From: Amycolatopsis saalfeldensis
Lineage (GTDB): Bacteria; Actinomycetota; Actinomycetes; Mycobacteriales; Pseudonocardiaceae
DNA length: 64,000 bases
Direction: 5' to 3'
NCBI RefSeq assembly: GCF_900110575.1
Contig: NZ_FOEF01000014.1
Span: 1-64,000, forward strand
Shown here: piece after piece, positions 8,495 through 19,670 of the stretch
How positions within the stretch are numbered: the stretch's first letter is position 1
Layout: every line of letters starts with the position of its first letter
The notes under the pieces: model-generated
Databases searched by the model: none
What the model was told of the DNA's origin: nothing
Seen by the model: only the letters and a program-made list of their open reading frames with translations
Translations under genes and position numbers: made by a program

Positions 8495-10327
8495 TCAGTG
8501 GCTCGAAGCAGCGCCGACCTCCGGTTCGCCGCTTTCCGGCAACTCCCCCTCGGCCGCCCCGGCCCCGGCCGAGCCACGCCTGATGACCGCCCGGTTGTGG
8601 GCCGCCGCGACGGTCGCGTCGAGTTTCATGATCCGGCGGTCGTAGGTCAGCAGCCCGTTGACCTCGTTCTCGACATCCGTCGTCTGCGTGTAAACGGCGC
8701 CGGACAGGCCCAGCTCACCGACCAACTGCTCCAGCCGTTCACTGACCTCGGCGTACCGCTCGGTCAACCGCGCCGAGGAGGGCGCCATCTCGTAGGCCTG
8801 CGGCGGGCCGGGCCAGCAGTGACCGTCCAGGACCAGGCCGATGCCGCCGTACTCGCCGTCCACCAGGGCGCGATGGTCCCTTTCGCGCGGCTCACCGGGG
8901 CCGACGTACGTGTGGTCGTCGTAGACGTCGCCGGCGCCCGCGTCCGGACGGGAGAAGCAACAGTTCACCCCGCTGTTCGCGACCACCAGCCGCGTCGGGT
9001 CCAGGCTCTTCACCAGCGATGCGATGCGCGCGGTGTCGAACTCGCCCCAGCCCTCATTGAACGGGACCCACGCGACGATCGACGTCACGCTCCGCAGTTG
9101 CGTGATGAGTTCCCGCAGCTCCGCCTCGAACCGCTGCTGTCCCTCCGGCACCGGGTCGGGCGCGGGCCCCGGCGGCCCGTCGAACGACACCATCAGCGAC
9201 GGCATGTCCTGCCAGACGACCAGACCCAGCACGTCCGCCCAGTAGTACCAGCGCGCCGGCTCGACCTTCACGTGCTTCCGGACGAAGTTGAACCCCAGCT
9301 CCTTCGTCTTCTCGAGGTCGAACCGGAGCGCCTCGTCCGTGGGCGCCGTGTAAACGCCGTCCGGCCAATAGCCCTGGTCGAGCGGGCCGTGGAGGAAGGT
9401 GACGCGGCCGTTGAGCGTTATCCGCGGCCGTCCGGCTTCGTCCGGCGCGACGCCCACCGTGCGTAGCCCGCCATAGCTCTCGACCTCGTCGAGGACATCA
9501 CCACGATTGTCCAGAACCCGGAGCGTCAGGTCGTACAGATACGGGTCGTCCGGCGTCCACAAGCGCGGGTCCGGCACCTCCACCCGTAGCCGCTGGCCGG
9601 CGACGCCGCGGACCCGCGCGGCCTCGTCGCCATTCGGCGACGACACCACCAGCTCAGCCCGAGCACCGCCGGTGACCTGGGGCAACACCGTGAATCCGGT
9701 GAGGTCCGGGGTGATCTCGAGCGCCGAAACCCGGGCGGCGGGCACCGGCTCGGCCCACACCGTCTGCCAGATTCCGGACGCCGGCGTGTAGCAGATCCCG
9801 CCAGGTTCGTTGCGCTGCTTGCCGACCGGGAACGGCGCGATGTCGGTGCGGTCCTCAGCGCGGACCGTCAACTCCTGCGGCCCAGACGCGCGCAGGACGT
9901 CGGTGATGTCCGCCGAGAACGCCGTGTAACCGCCCTCGTGGGTGACCACCAGCTGGTTGTTCACCCACACCTTCGCGGTCTGGTCGACCGCACCGAAGTG
10001 CAGTAGAACGCGTTCGCCCCGCCAGTCGTCCGGGATCTCGAACAGCCGCCGGTACCAAAGGACCTCGTCGCGCCGCGCGATGCCGGAGAGTGCCGATTCC
10101 GGAGCGAAGGGGACCAGGATGCGCTCGCCGTAGCCGACGGGCCGCGGCTCATCCGGCGAAAACGGCCACCCGGCGTAGTCCCATAGGCCGTTGAGGTTCA
10201 GCCACCGCGGCCTCCTCAGCTGTGGCCGCGGGTGCTCGGGGAGCACCGCGGCGGGGTCGACGAGGCCGGTCCACGGCGTCGTCAGGGGCGGGTCCTTGCG
10301 CTGCCACTCGGGCTGACCGGAAGTCAT
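8495..10327 (-). CDS. glycoside hydrolase family 2 protein (beta-galactosidase/glucuronidase-like)
   Basis: A 610-residue GH2 enzyme in the usual order: N-terminal jelly-roll sugar-binding domain (LNLNGLWDYAG at the start, KVWVNNQLVVTHEGGYTAF), immunoglobulin-like domain, then the TIM barrel. The acid/base is Glu425 in PFNEGWG and the nucleophile Glu492 in DGEYGG. No signal peptide is visible, so it should be cytoplasmic. Substrate cannot be told from sequence. The C-terminal 25 residues are Gly/Ala/Glu-rich and look unstructured. ATG at 10327 or GTG at 10330 may start it. It is divergent from the GT4 gene and interrupts an otherwise conserved GH57-GT4 pairing. Confidence 0.9.
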   Translation of the reverse strand: MTSGQPEWQRKDPPLTTPWTGLVDPAAVLPEHPRPQLRRPRWLNLNGLWDYAGWPFSPDEPRPVGYGERILVPFAPESALSGIARRDEVLWYRRLFEIPDDWRGERVLLHFGAVDQTAKVWVNNQLVVTHEGGYTAFSADITDVLRASGPQELTVRAEDRTDIAPFPVGKQRNEPGGICYTPASGIWQTVWAEPVPAARVSALEITPDLTGFTVLPQVTGGARAELVVSSPNGDEAARVRGVAGQRLRVEVPDPRLWTPDDPYLYDLTLRVLDNRGDVLDEVESYGGLRTVGVAPDEAGRPRITLNGRVTFLHGPLDQGYWPDGVYTAPTDEALRFDLEKTKELGFNFVRKHVKVEPARWYYWADVLGLVVWQDMPSLMVSFDGPPGPAPDPVPEGQQRFEAELRELITQLRSVTSIVAWVPFNEGWGEFDTARIASLVKSLDPTRLVVANSGVNCCFSRPDAGAGDVYDDHTYVGPGEPRERDHRALVDGEYGGIGLVLDGHCWPGPPQAYEMAPSSARLTERYAEVSERLEQLVGELGLSGAVYTQTTDVENEVNGLLTYDRRIMKLDATVAAAHNRAVIRRGSAGAGAAEGELPESGEPEVGAASSH

Positions 10328-10406
10328 CACCACCGATGGTGGCAGAGATCGACGACGGCGGCAGCCAGGCAGCCCACCGGAACCAACTGGCGAGTAACCT
10401 CTGCCC

Positions 10407-11660
10407 ATGCGCGTGCTGATGCTGTCCTGGGAGTACCCGCCCGTGGTCATCGGCGGGCTCGCCCGGCACGTGCACGCGCTGGCTCGGCACCTCTCAGAAC
10501 AAGGTCATGACGTGGTGGTTCTCTGCCGCCACACGGCCGGCACCGACGCTTCGACACACCCGCGCAGCGACCGCGTGACCGAGGGCGTGCGCGTGATCCG
10601 CGTGGCCGAGGACCCGATGCACCTGACGTTCGAGCGCGACCTCGTCGCCTGGACGCTCGCCATGGGCCACGCGATGGTCCGGGCGGCGCAGGACCTGTTG
10701 CGGACCTGGCAGCCCGACGTCGTCCACGCGCACGACTGGCTGGTCACGCACCCCGCCATCGCCATCGCGGAGGCGGCGCGGGTGCCGCTGGTCGGCACCG
10801 TCCACGCGACCGAGGCCGGCCGGCACTCGGGCTGGCTCTCGCACCCCCTGAACCAGCAGGTGCACTCCGTCGAATGGTGGCTGGCGAACCGCGCGGACGC
10901 GGTGATCACCTGCTCGCAGGCGATGCGCAAGGAGGTCTCGCACCTCTTCGAGATCGATGACGCCGACGTCACCGTCATCCACAACGGCATCGAGGAACGC
11001 AGCTGGCGCGTGTCCTCGGCCGAGGTCGCGCGGGTGCGCGAGCGGCACAGTCCGGACGGGACGCCGTTCCTGTTGTTCTTCGGCCGGCTCGAATGGGAGA
11101 AGGGCGTGCAGGACCTGCTCGCCGCGCTGCCCCGGATCCGTCGTCGTTTTCCGGGCACGCGCTTGGTCGTCGCCGGCAAGGGGCGACATTACGAAGAGCT
11201 GGTGGAGCAGGCGCGCCGGCTGCGGATCCGGCGCGCGGTGGACTTCGCCGGGCACTTGCCCGACCGCGAGCTGCGCGCCTTGCTCGCCGCGGCCGACGCT
11301 GTGGTGCTGCCGAGCCGGTACGAGCCGTTCGGGATCGTCGCGCTGGAAGCCGCCGCCGCGAAGGCGCCGCTGGTGGCCTCGACCGCGGGCGGCCTCGGCG
11401 AGGTGGTCGTCGACGGCGAGACAGGACTGGCGTTCGAGCCCGGCGACGTCACGGGCTTGACCACCGCCGTGACCACAGTCCTCAGCGACGCCACGGCCGC
11501 GACCCGACGGGCGCGAGTGGCCCAGTCACGCCTCGCAGCGGACTTCGACTGGGGCCGCATCGCCGAGGCGACGGTGGAGGTCTACCGCCGCGCGCGGCCG
11601 GCCGAACCGGTCGAGCTGGGCCGCCCGAAGATCGCCACGGGCAACGCCTTCGAACTGTAG
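10407..11660 (+). CDS. family 4 glycosyltransferase, Rv3032-like alpha-glucan synthase
   Basis: A 417-residue GT4 (GT-B fold). It begins MRVLMLSWEYPPVVIGGLARHV, the glycine-rich acceptor loop of glycogen-synthase-like GT4 enzymes, and carries FGRLEWEKGVQDL and the C-terminal EPFGIVALEA (EX7E) nucleotide-sugar motif. Rv3032, its apparent counterpart, elongates the alpha-1,4-glucan of methylglucose lipopolysaccharide. No Shine-Dalgarno precedes the ATG; TAACCT at 10393-10398 sits at the spacing of a -10 box for a leaderless transcript, which is inference. Confidence 0.9.
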   Translation: MRVLMLSWEYPPVVIGGLARHVHALARHLSEQGHDVVVLCRHTAGTDASTHPRSDRVTEGVRVIRVAEDPMHLTFERDLVAWTLAMGHAMVRAAQDLLRTWQPDVVHAHDWLVTHPAIAIAEAARVPLVGTVHATEAGRHSGWLSHPLNQQVHSVEWWLANRADAVITCSQAMRKEVSHLFEIDDADVTVIHNGIEERSWRVSSAEVARVRERHSPDGTPFLLFFGRLEWEKGVQDLLAALPRIRRRFPGTRLVVAGKGRHYEELVEQARRLRIRRAVDFAGHLPDRELRALLAAADAVVLPSRYEPFGIVALEAAAAKAPLVASTAGGLGEVVVDGETGLAFEPGDVTGLTTAVTTVLSDATAATRRARVAQSRLAADFDWGRIAEATVEVYRRARPAEPVELGRPKIATGNAFEL

Positions 11661-11700
11661 GTGTTGCCGCCGATGGGTGTTGCCGCCAGTCGGCGACGCG

Positions 11701-11838
11701 TCAGAAGTGGCAGGGCCGGACACAGTCCGGTCGCGCCTGCCCGGCCGCAGCGGACACCTCAGCCGTCGGCGCGACGGCCGACCCCACCGCGACAACAGCG
11801 AGCACAGCAGCGACGACGGACCTGAACCTGCTGGTCAT
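11701..11838 (-). CDS. tiny secreted peptide (45 aa)
   Basis: Not a recognised family. The frame begins MTSRFRSVVAAVLAVVAVG, a compact signal peptide, and probably is cleaved after the AEVSAAAG stretch. The mature remainder would be about 15 residues ending in PDCVRPCHF, with two cysteines three residues apart that could form a disulfide. GAGGAG lies 5 bases before the ATG, a much better ribosome site than most genes here have. A real small gene is likely; function is unknown. Confidence 0.55.
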   Translation of the reverse strand: MTSRFRSVVAAVLAVVAVGSAVAPTAEVSAAAGQARPDCVRPCHF

Positions 11839-12469
11839 GACGGCTCCTCGGGGACGGGACGTGGTTGCCGAGCATCCGTCCGGGGCAGGCGCGAAACAAT
11901 AAGGGGAACAACAGGTAGGGCTACCTGAACGCGCTCGGTGACGGGCTGGCTTCGGTTGCTCGGCGCCGCCGCGGATTCGTCGCGGCCGGTCCGCCACAAT
12001 CGATCGCCGCCGTGGTCCGTCACAGCGGATCGCCGCCGGTCCAGCGCAGCCGATCCGTCACAACCGATCACCTCGCGTCCAGCAGAACCGGTCCAGCACA
12101 GCCGATTCGCCGCAGGCAGTTCACCGCCGCCGATTCGCCGCTGTGGTCCACCTCAGCCGGTTCGCTACATCCAGTTCGCCGCCGCAGCAGCGGGTTCGCC
12201 GGAGCAGGTCCGCAGCAGCGGTCCGGTCTGCTGTGGGTTCGCCGTGGTGGTTCGTCGTAGTGGATTCGCCGCCGCGCGGCAATTTCCTGCCCAGGGCCAC
12301 GCCACCGCGCACGCCAGGTCCGCAATCCCGCATCGCAGCTCTCGGCTCAGGCCTGGCCGCCAACACCGCGCAGCAGCGTTGCCAATCTCCATCCACACTG
12401 GAGCGAACGGGACCATCGCACCCGGCTCCTGCGAAACCGATTCGCCGCCAAGCGGCAACCCCTGGCGGG
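11839..12469. other. gene-free stretch with scattered GATTCGCCGC words
   Basis: No credible gene. From about 11950 to 12290 the sequence is low-complexity and built from recurring words such as GATTCGCCGC, CAGCCGRTTCGC and CACAGCGGATCGCC at irregular 20-30-bp spacing. A TTCGCCGCCAAGCGGCAAC element near 12440 resembles the repeat core seen at 8.3 and 14.6 kb. Open frames here have no homology-like features and no ribosome sites. Confidence 0.6.
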
Positions 12470-13255
12470 TCAGGAGATCCGGCCAGTCAGCAAGGTGACC
12501 CGGACCGGTTCGACGTAGGGCGCGTGCGGCTCGATCGCCGTGTGCAGGCGAGACTCGAAAGCCTGGCGTTCGCCGCTGGGCGGCAAGCTGTCCTCGCTGA
12601 GTGCGGAGTACACGCCGCCGATGATGTCGTCCGAGGTCAGAGTGCTGTGGTAGTCCACGGTCTGGGTGCCGACGACGTAGCCGACCTCGGCGAGCGAAGT
12701 CCGGTAACGGTCGTGGCTGGCTTCGTCCGTACCGCACGGGGAGGTGAGCGGCTGGCCCAGCCAGTCGGCGAGCGTCGCGCGTAAAGCGCGGCTCCAGTCG
12801 CTGTCCTGCAGCCACAGGGGTAGGCCGTTGGTGACCACCGCGATGCCACCGCCCGGACGGAACAGTGGTCGCAGAGCGGCGAAAAGGGGTGGGTGGTCCA
12901 TCCAGTGCAGGGCATGGCCGATGGTGACCGCAGCCAGCCGGTTGCCGACGAGACCGCCGAGCGCGGGCACCTCCGTGTCGCCGCCCAGGAGCCACGCGGT
13001 GTTCGAGACGCCGGACTCGAGCGCGGCCTGCCGGGCGAGCGTCAGCATGTCCGGCGAGGGGTCCATGCCGATCGCCGTCCCGACCCGTGCGGCCAGCGGG
13101 AGGGTCAGCTGCCCGGTGCCGCAGCCGAGGTCGAGGACCACGTCGTCCCCGGCCAGGGCGAACTCGGCGGCGAGCGCGTCCAGCACCGCGGGCGGGTAGC
13201 CGCGGCGATAACGGTGATAGAACTCGGTCACTTCCCCGCTGAATCCCAGGCTCAT
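12470..13255 (-). CDS. class I SAM-dependent methyltransferase
   Basis: A 261-residue UbiE/Methyltransf_11-type enzyme. Motif I is VLDLGCGTGQLTLPLA, followed by IGMDPSPDML (acidic ribose contact) and a post-I segment LHWMDHPPLF. It starts MSLGFSGEVTEFYHRYRRGYP, typical of this subgroup; ATG at 13255 has no strong ribosome site. Substrate is unknown. It stands alone, separated by 71 bases from the NTF2-like gene on the same strand, with which it may share transcription. Confidence 0.88.
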   Translation of the reverse strand: MSLGFSGEVTEFYHRYRRGYPPAVLDALAAEFALAGDDVVLDLGCGTGQLTLPLAARVGTAIGMDPSPDMLTLARQAALESGVSNTAWLLGGDTEVPALGGLVGNRLAAVTIGHALHWMDHPPLFAALRPLFRPGGGIAVVTNGLPLWLQDSDWSRALRATLADWLGQPLTSPCGTDEASHDRYRTSLAEVGYVVGTQTVDYHSTLTSDDIIGGVYSALSEDSLPPSGERQAFESRLHTAIEPHAPYVEPVRVTLLTGRIS

Positions 13256-13326
13256 GCGCCCGAGCCTGACTCTCCAGCGCCGGGAAAGCACCCCGTTTCG
13301 CCCAGAGCCGAGCACGCGGAAGCGGC

Positions 13327-13785
13327 TCAGAAAACGGGGAACTCCAGGCCGTGCTCGGATTCCGGGCGGGGGCCGAATATCCGCCGTTCGCTCTCCGCGA
13401 TCGGGCGGTCGTTGATGCTCGCCTCACGCCGGCGCATCAGGCCCTCGTCGCTGAACTCCCACAGCTCGTTGCCGTAGCTGCGGAACCACTGCCCCGACGC
13501 GTCGTGCGACTCGTACTGGAAACGCACGGCGATGCGGTTGCCGCGGAAACCCCACAGCTCCTTGCGCAGCGCGTAGTCCAGCTCGCGTGCCCACTTCGCG
13601 CTGAGGAACCCGACGATCTGCGCTCGGCCGACGACGTGCTGGTCGCGGTTTCGCCACACGGAGTCTTCGGTGTACGCAAGCGAGACCTTCTCGGGGTCAC
13701 GCGTGTTCCAGGCGTCTTCGGCGGCCTGGACCTTCTGTAGGGCGGTGTTTTCGTCGAACGGCGGAAACGGCGGACGCGGTGCCAT
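13327..13785 (-). CDS. nuclear transport factor 2-like protein (DUF1348/SnoaL-like)
   Basis: A 152-residue single-domain NTF2-like protein of the DUF1348 type, with characteristic AEDAWNTRDPEKVSLAYTEDS and a C-terminal half rich in Arg and aromatic residues (RFQYESHDASGQWFRSYGNE). GGAGGAG precedes the ATG at 13785. Members often act on or bind small molecules, but no activity can be assigned. It diverges from a TetR regulator, and two palindromic sites between them (13808-13858) suggest that TetR protein controls it. Confidence 0.85.
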   Translation of the reverse strand: MAPRPPFPPFDENTALQKVQAAEDAWNTRDPEKVSLAYTEDSVWRNRDQHVVGRAQIVGFLSAKWARELDYALRKELWGFRGNRIAVRFQYESHDASGQWFRSYGNELWEFSDEGLMRRREASINDRPIAESERRIFGPRPESEHGLEFPVF

Positions 13786-13807
13786 CGGGGCTCCTCCCGG
13801 ATCAGCG

Positions 13808-13858
13808 GAGAACGTGCGTTCCCCTCCTGTCGGGTACTGTAGAGAACGCTTATTCTCC
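13808..13858. promoter_or_regulatory. two 17-bp TetR operator candidates
   Basis: GAGAACGTGCGTTCCCC (13808-13824) and GAGAACGCTTATTCTCC (13842-13858) share 12 of 17 bases and are each imperfect palindromes. Their 34-bp spacing is about three helical turns. They lie in the divergent gap between the NTF2-like gene and its TetR regulator. Confidence 0.65.
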
Positions 13859-13876
13859 ACACCAGAGGAACGTGAC

Positions 13877-14410
13877 GTGGACACGGCGGAAGCCACCGAA
13901 AGACTGCTCGCGGCAGCCGAAGACCTCTTCTACGCCCACGGCGTGCAGACCGTGGGCATGGACGCCGTGCGCACGCGGTCCGGCGTCTCGCTCAAGCGGC
14001 TATACCAGGTGTTCCCCTCGAAGGACGACCTGGTCACCGCCTATTTGCTCAAGCGCGACGAACGCTGGCGACGCTCCTTGAGCGACTTCGTCCGCGCCCG
14101 CGGCGACGACCCGCTGGCCGTCTTCGACTGGTTGTACGACTGGTTCAGCGAGCCGGGTTTCCGGGGCTGCGCGTTCGTCAACTCGTTCGGCGAATTCGGC
14201 GAACCGGCCCCCGGCGTCGCGGCGGCCATCCGGAAGCACAAGGACGAGGTGCGGGCGTACCTGCGCGGCCTCGTCCCATCGCCGACGCTCGCCGACCAGC
14301 TCTTCTCGCTCATGGAAGGCGCCACGGTCCTCGCCGCGATCACGGGCGATGCCAGCGAGGCGCGCACCGCCCGCGGCGCTGCGGAAACGCTGGTGAACAG
14401 CCAGAGCTGA
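13877..14410 (+). CDS. TetR/AcrR family transcriptional regulator
   Basis: A 177-residue TetR protein: N-terminal helix-turn-helix (RLLAAAEDLFYAHGVQTVGMDAV then GVSLKRLYQVFPSKDDLVTAYL) and an all-helical ligand domain with the RGCAFVNSFGEFGEP segment common in this subgroup. GTG at 13877 is chosen because AGAGGAA lies 6 bases before it; the frame is open further upstream but crosses the divergent promoter. The paired palindromes in the gap imply autoregulation and control of the NTF2-like gene. The ligand is unknown. Confidence 0.9.
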   Translation: MDTAEATERLLAAAEDLFYAHGVQTVGMDAVRTRSGVSLKRLYQVFPSKDDLVTAYLLKRDERWRRSLSDFVRARGDDPLAVFDWLYDWFSEPGFRGCAFVNSFGEFGEPAPGVAAAIRKHKDEVRAYLRGLVPSPTLADQLFSLMEGATVLAAITGDASEARTARGAAETLVNSQS

Positions 14411-14585
14411 ACGGATTCGCCTCGCTCCGGCCAATCGACGAGAGCGGGCCGGGGCGGACAGGCGGATCGCCGTGGGATGACCAGCGGAGGCGACGCTGGT
14501 CGTTGCCGGTCGGACGAAGCTCGGCCAGGAAATCAGCCCGCCCGACCCGGACGGGATCGGCGCGGCCTGCGCGAAGGCGCGGTTG

Positions 14586-14860
14586 GCCACTCAACGGCAA
14601 ATAGCTCGGCGACCCGGCCGAAGGACAAGGTTAGCCACTGAGCGGCAAATAGCTCGGCGACCTGGGCAAAGGACAGAGTTGGCCACTGAGCGGCAAATGA
14701 CTCGGCGACCTGGTCGAAGACACGACTGGCCACTCAGCGGCAAACGGCTCGGCGACCGGGCCGAAGGACAGGGTTGGCCGCTCAGCGGCAAACGGCTCGG
14801 CGAACCGACCGAACAACAAGGCTCGCCACTCAACGGCAAACGACTCGGCGACCAGCGCCG
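14586..14860. repeat. 48-bp tandem repeat array, six copies
   Basis: The interval 14411-14991 has no gene. Units begin GCCACT or GCCGCT at 14586, 14634, 14682, 14729, 14777 and 14825. Each holds the core GCCRCTCAGCGGCAAAYG followed by CTCGGCGACC; the core is itself partly palindromic. Because 48 is a multiple of three, frames stay open across it on both strands, which gives spurious repeat proteins. Confidence 0.9.
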
Positions 14861-14885
14861 GACCTGGGTGCCGGCAGAAAAACTC

Positions 14886-14920
14886 GGGTCCGGCGGCGGG
14901 GAGCCTCCGCCACCGGACCC
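14886..14920. terminator. hairpin downstream of the repeat array
   Basis: Stem of 8 + 5 base pairs with one internal mismatch (GGGTCCGG-GGCGG against CCGCC-CCGGACCC) and a 7-base loop. It could stop rightward reading from the TetR side or back up the aceB terminator. Confidence 0.5.
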
Positions 14921-14951
14921 GTCACCACACCATCCCATTCGGTGCGGAAAC

Positions 14952-14984
14952 CCGGCCGCCCCCGGTCAGGTCGGGGGCGGCCGG
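14952..14984 (-). terminator. aceB terminator hairpin
   Basis: A perfect 13-bp G+C stem (14952-14964 with 14972-14984) and a 7-base loop, seven bases beyond the aceB stop codon. Confidence 0.75.
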
Positions 14985-14991
14985 AGACTGC

Positions 14992-16599
<1,608 letters not shown>

Positions 16600-16678
16600 C
16601 TCGTACCTCCGCGAGCTGCAAGGGGGGTGGGGCGGGCCGGCGACGGGAGGCCGCCGGCCCGCCGGTGGGGAGCAGGGC

Positions 16679-17965
<1,287 letters not shown>

Positions 17966-18095
17966 CGGGCTCTCCTGTGTTGCGAAGTTTGCGATTGCTC
18001 GCCTTGCCTGGTCACGACCCTCACACGAGCAGGAAACGAAGGGCCATAGCTCCAATTTGCCAATTTGTGTGAAGCTTCCGTAGCATCTTGCAAAG

Positions 18096-18118
18096 GTTGC
18101 GAATCACGGATTCGCAAC
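18096..18118. promoter_or_regulatory. RamB-type operator between aceA and ramB
   Basis: Perfect 10-bp inverted repeat GTTGCGAATC / GATTCGCAAC with a 3-base spacer. TTGCAAA lies just upstream (18089-18095) and TTGCGAA and TTTGCGA words lie nearer aceA (17980-17993). RamB of Corynebacterium binds TTTGCAAA-like sequences, so RamB binding is inferred. Confidence 0.65.
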
Positions 18119-18193
18119 TGGGCGAAAATCCACGGGCTTGATCGTTCACGTAATCGTTCAGGCCCGGAAACCTTCCGGCCGGACGGAGCACCC

Positions 18194-19618
18194 ATGGACA
18201 AAACTTTCGCCGGGGCGCGGCTACGGCATCTGCGCGAGAGCCGCTCGATGAGCCAGGCCGACCTCGCCCGTGTGCTGGAGATCTCACCCAGCTACCTCAA
18301 CCAGATCGAGCACAACTCACGGCCGCTGACCGTGCCCGTGCTGATGCGGATCACCCAGGCGTTCGGCGTCGACACGGAGTTCTTCGCCAACAACGACACC
18401 TCGCGCCTGGTCGCCGACGTCAAGGAGGCCCTGCTCGACGAAGTGCTCGGCGTGGACGTCACCACCGGCGAGCTGAACGACCTCGCCACGAATTTGCCGT
18501 CCATCGCCCAGGCGCTGGTCAAGCTGCACCGCAGCTATCGCAACGCCGTGGAGAGCACCGCGGCGCTGACCACGGAAAACGGTCTGGGCCTGCACGGCAG
18601 CGCGGCCGCGGCGTTGCCGCACGAAGAGGTGCGCGACTTCTTCTACGAGCGCGAGAACTACGTCGCCGAGCTGGACGAGCGCGCCGAACGCATGGCCGCC
18701 GAGATCCCGCTGCGCCGCGGCGCCGTCCTCGGCTCGCTGAAGGAACGCCTCTGGCAGCGCTACGGCGTGGACGTCACCGCCGAGGGCATCGACGAATCCG
18801 CAGGTGAACAGCACCGTTACGAGCCGGCGACGCGCGTGCTGCGGCTCGCGCCGAGCCTGCGCGTCGGGCAGCAGGCGTTCCGGATGGCGTCGCAGATCGC
18901 CCTGCTCGAGTACGACGACCTGATCACGGAGCTGGCCGACTCGTGGGCATTCTCCGGGCCGGCGGCGCGGACACTCGCCCGCGTCGGCCTGGCGAACTAC
19001 TTCGCCGGCGCGCTGATCCTGCCCTATGGCCCTTTTCTGGCGACGGCCGAGAAGTTCCGCTACGACATCGAACGCCTTTGCGACCATTACGGCGTCGGCT
19101 TCGAGACAGCGTGCCACCGGCTTTCGACGCTGCAACGGCCGAAGCAGCGTGGCGTGCCGTTCTCGTTCGTGCGCGTGGACCGGGCGGGGAACATGTCCAA
19201 GCGGCAGTCGGCGGCCGGCTTCCACTTCTCGCGCGTGGGCGGCGCGTGTCCCCTGTGGAACATCTACGAGGCGTTCACCTCGCCTGGCAAGATCCTGACG
19301 CAGATCGCCGCGCTGCCCGACGGGAAGCGGTACTTCTGGGTCGCGCGGACCGTCTCCCGCAACATCGGCGGCTACGGCAGCCCGGGCAAGACGTTCACCG
19401 TCGGCCTCGGCTGCGAGCTGCGCCACGCCGGGCGGCTCGTCTACTCCACCGGCCTCGACCTGGACGAGCCCGCCGCCGCGACGCCGATCGGCATGGGTTG
19501 CAAAGTCTGCGAACGCCCGGCCTGCTCGCAGCGCGCGTTTCCGGCGATCGGCAAACCGCTGACCGTGGACGAGAACACCAGCACGTTCGTCCCGTACCCG
19601 GCGGTGCCCAAAGTCTGA
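18194..19618 (+). CDS. ramB: RamB-family regulator (XRE with short-chain fatty acyl domain)
   Basis: A 474-residue regulator. An XRE helix-turn-helix fills about residues 8-65 (RLRHLRESRSMSQADLARVL, then SPSYLNQIEHNSRPLTVPVL). A long middle region precedes an ImmA/IrrE-like segment (LLEYDDLITELAD) and a C-terminal DUF2083 region with cysteines (GGACPLWNIYEAF, GCKVCERPACSQRAFP) that may bind metal or a cluster. RamB represses acetate and glyoxylate-cycle genes in corynebacteria and icl1 in mycobacteria. Divergence from aceAB with an operator between them supports the same role. Confidence 0.92.
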   Translation: MDKTFAGARLRHLRESRSMSQADLARVLEISPSYLNQIEHNSRPLTVPVLMRITQAFGVDTEFFANNDTSRLVADVKEALLDEVLGVDVTTGELNDLATNLPSIAQALVKLHRSYRNAVESTAALTTENGLGLHGSAAAALPHEEVRDFFYERENYVAELDERAERMAAEIPLRRGAVLGSLKERLWQRYGVDVTAEGIDESAGEQHRYEPATRVLRLAPSLRVGQQAFRMASQIALLEYDDLITELADSWAFSGPAARTLARVGLANYFAGALILPYGPFLATAEKFRYDIERLCDHYGVGFETACHRLSTLQRPKQRGVPFSFVRVDRAGNMSKRQSAAGFHFSRVGGACPLWNIYEAFTSPGKILTQIAALPDGKRYFWVARTVSRNIGGYGSPGKTFTVGLGCELRHAGRLVYSTGLDLDEPAAATPIGMGCKVCERPACSQRAFPAIGKPLTVDENTSTFVPYPAVPKV

Positions 19619-19670
19619 GACGCGGCGGTGCCCCGGACGTGGCCACGGGACGAGAAGTACATTCAGCCGG

